This document shows, piece after piece, positions 5,451 to 6,975 of a DNA stretch of 6,975 nucleotides. The notes beneath the pieces were generated by a model. The model ran no database searches. It worked only from the letters and a program-made list of their open reading frames with translations, and was not told where the DNA came from. The position numbers were made by a program, and so were the translations under genes. The DNA is from an uncultured Dyadobacter sp. (GTDB taxonomy: Bacteria > Bacteroidota > Bacteroidia > Cytophagales > Spirosomataceae): positions 1-6,975 of the forward strand of contig CAMLNK010000205.1 of assembly GCA_946481035.1 (NCBI GenBank), given 5' to 3'. Numbering within the stretch: the stretch's first letter is position 1; each line of letters opens with the position of its first letter.

Positions 5451-6975
5451 ATGATCAAGAACTATTTTAAAATCGCACTACGGACGCTTGCGCAGAGCAA
5501 GGCCTATTCGGTGATCAACATTACCGGGCTGAGTATCGGGCTGGCGGCGGCTATGCTGATCATGCTTTATGCCAAAGATGAGGTGAGCTATGACGGCTTT
5601 CATGCCCATAATCCGAACATTTACAGGATCACATTCAAATCTGTGACGCCGGCCGGTGTGCTGGAAAACAACAGCGGCATTACGGGTTATCTGCCGGGGC
5701 CGAAGTTTTCGGCAAGTACGCCTGAAATCGAAGCATTTACCCGGTACCGGCAGCACAGGAACGATGTGAAACTGGGCGGGCAGATAACCAGCCAGGATGT
5801 ATACCAGGCCGACCGGGATTTTTTCAGGATATTCTCATTTCCCCTGCTGAGCGGAAATCCGCTTACGGCGCTTTCGCAGCCGCGCTCGGTGGTGATTTCG
5901 GAAGAAATGGCGGAGAAGCACTTCGGTACCGTCAATGCATTGGGCAAAACCATGCTTTTCAAGGATTCGTTTGACGAAAATGCGGCTTTCGAACCTTTCG
6001 TGGTCACCGGCGTGGCGGCAAAATGCCCGGAGAACTCGTCGATTCAATTCGATATTTTGCAGCCTTTGCCCGTACCCGAGTCGCAGATGCAGGGCGAGGC
6101 GTGGTTCAACAGCTCGCTCAATACTTTTGTGAAACTTACGCCCGGCGCGGATACCGCAGCCGTGCGCGCGACGATGAACCGCATTTACCAGTCCGACGCC
6201 CGCGATGCGATGAAGTCGGTAGCGGAAAAATATGGCCTCAAAAACAAGCGGTATTATGCATTGCAGCCCTTTACCGCCATTCACCTCGATCCCCAGCTGA
6301 CAGCCGAAAATGGCCTTGTAAACGGCAGCAAGCCTTTGTTTTCGTACGTTCTTTCGGGTATCGCATTATTCATTCTGTTGATCGCCTGCATCAATTTCGT
6401 AAATCTGACCGTCGCTCGTTCGCTGAAACGTGCCAAGGAAATCGGGGTACGGAAAGTGGTGGGCGGCGGGCGTTACCAGCTTGCGGCGCAGTTCCTGGGA
6501 GAGTCGTTTGTACTGTGTTTCGCGGCATTCGTACTGGCTATCCTCCTGGTGGAAGCCGTTCTACCTACATTTAATACCCTTGCCAACAAAGCGCTGGCGC
6601 TTTCTTACCTGTTCGACTGGCAACTGATAGTGGGTTATCTGGCATTGTTTGTACTCACCGCATTACTGGCTGGATTTTACCCGGCCGTGGTGCTTTCGGG
6701 TTACGATCCGGTGAAAACGCTTTACAGTCGGTTCAACTTTTCGGGCAGAAATTATCTGCAAAAAACATTGGTCGTCGTACAGTTCGCACTCGCTTCGTTC
6801 CTGATCATCGTCACGCTCACGATGCGCTCGCAGTTCAATTTTCTCACGAATATGGAGCTCGGCTATGACGATCGGAACCTGATCAGCATCGAAAAGCAGA
6901 ACCTCACGCGCCCGGAAGCGAAGCTGCTGACCGATGAGTTGTTGAAAAACCAGTCGATAATAGCCGTTACACCCA
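5451..6975 (+). CDS. ABC transporter permease, FtsX/MacB type (3' partial, first 508 residues)
   Basis: Third permease of the array. The frame is open from the ATG at 5451 to the right edge with no stop, so the gene continues beyond the window; about 300 more residues are expected from the 805-residue paralogue. The N-terminus MIKNYFKIALRTL matches MLKNYLKIALRNL of the 1240 gene and fixes the start. Membrane segment ~21-41; extracytoplasmic MacB_PCD-like domain ~43-294; membrane segment ~298-316 ending LLIACINF (309-316); signature EIGVRKVVG at 330-338; membrane segments ~353-374 and ~392-414; YDPVKTL at 418-424; membrane segment ~440-461 (second unit); then the first ~45 residues of the second extracytoplasmic domain. 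No ATPase motifs are present. It is clearly diverged from the 1240 gene in the extracytoplasmic domain while the FtsX signatures are kept. Function as transporter subunit is inferred from family; substrate unknown. Confidence 0.94.
   Translation, partial: MIKNYFKIALRTLAQSKAYSVINITGLSIGLAAAMLIMLYAKDEVSYDGFHAHNPNIYRITFKSVTPAGVLENNSGITGYLPGPKFSASTPEIEAFTRYRQHRNDVKLGGQITSQDVYQADRDFFRIFSFPLLSGNPLTALSQPRSVVISEEMAEKHFGTVNALGKTMLFKDSFDENAAFEPFVVTGVAAKCPENSSIQFDILQPLPVPESQMQGEAWFNSSLNTFVKLTPGADTAAVRATMNRIYQSDARDAMKSVAEKYGLKNKRYYALQPFTAIHLDPQLTAENGLVNGSKPLFSYVLSGIALFILLIACINFVNLTVARSLKRAKEIGVRKVVGGGRYQLAAQFLGESFVLCFAAFVLAILLVEAVLPTFNTLANKALALSYLFDWQLIVGYLALFVLTALLAGFYPAVVLSGYDPVKTLYSRFNFSGRNYLQKTLVVVQFALASFLIIVTLTMRSQFNFLTNMELGYDDRNLISIEKQNLTRPEAKLLTDELLKNQSIIAVTP

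Noticed and set aside
5478..6284. Three overlapping minus-strand open frames (5478-5756, 5687-6007, 5835-6284) in an apparent gap
   Set aside because: The region is fully covered by the partial permease on the plus strand, whose frame simply lacks a stop before the window edge.
6023..6574. 183-residue plus-strand open frame near the right end
   Set aside because: It is in a different frame from the partial permease at 5451, which shows the conserved LLIACINF and EIGVRKVVG motifs across this same stretch; the alternative is Arg/Ser-rich with no motif.

Overview
This window looks like a Bacteroidota chromosome segment, most likely from the Cytophagales; a Dyadobacter-like organism is my guess, not a demonstrated placement. 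The evidence is the tandem array of large two-unit FtsX/MacB-type permeases typical of that group, a secreted protein whose signal peptide ends in Ser-Gln, and A-rich leaders without a Shine-Dalgarno sequence just before each start codon. G+C looks to be about 50% by eye. No RNA gene, transposase, CRISPR array or canonical promoter was found.

Layout, all on the + strand: (1) the C-terminal part of an ABC-type permease, running in from the left edge to 1121; (2) a complete 805-residue paralogous permease, 1240-3657; (3) a secreted beta-lactamase-fold serine hydrolase with a helical C-terminal extension, 3739-5367; (4) the first 508 residues of another permease, 5451 to beyond the right edge. 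This last gene fills an apparent gap, because its frame stays open through the window end. No non-coding stretch exceeds about 120 bases.

The most unusual feature is what separates the genes. All three intergenic gaps (118, 81 and 83 bases) are filled by copies of one element: a purine arm (GGAGGAAAGGAGG-like) starting right after the upstream stop codon, a short central segment that is T6 in two copies, then a pyrimidine arm (CATCCTCCTTTCCTCCC-like) ending 14-15 bases before the next start codon. The arms are imperfectly complementary, so each junction can form a long hairpin in the mRNA. One arm is full of Shine-Dalgarno-like AGGAGG; the other carries CCTCCTTTC, as at the 3' end of 16S rRNA. 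No U-tract follows the hairpins, so they do not look like ordinary terminators.

Together this reads as a co-directional, probably co-transcribed cluster of inner-membrane permease subunits with a periplasmic or exported hydrolase embedded among them. No ABC ATPase or HlyD-type adaptor is visible here, so substrate and transport mechanism cannot be assigned. The exported hydrolase in the cluster suggests an envelope-related role, by inference only.
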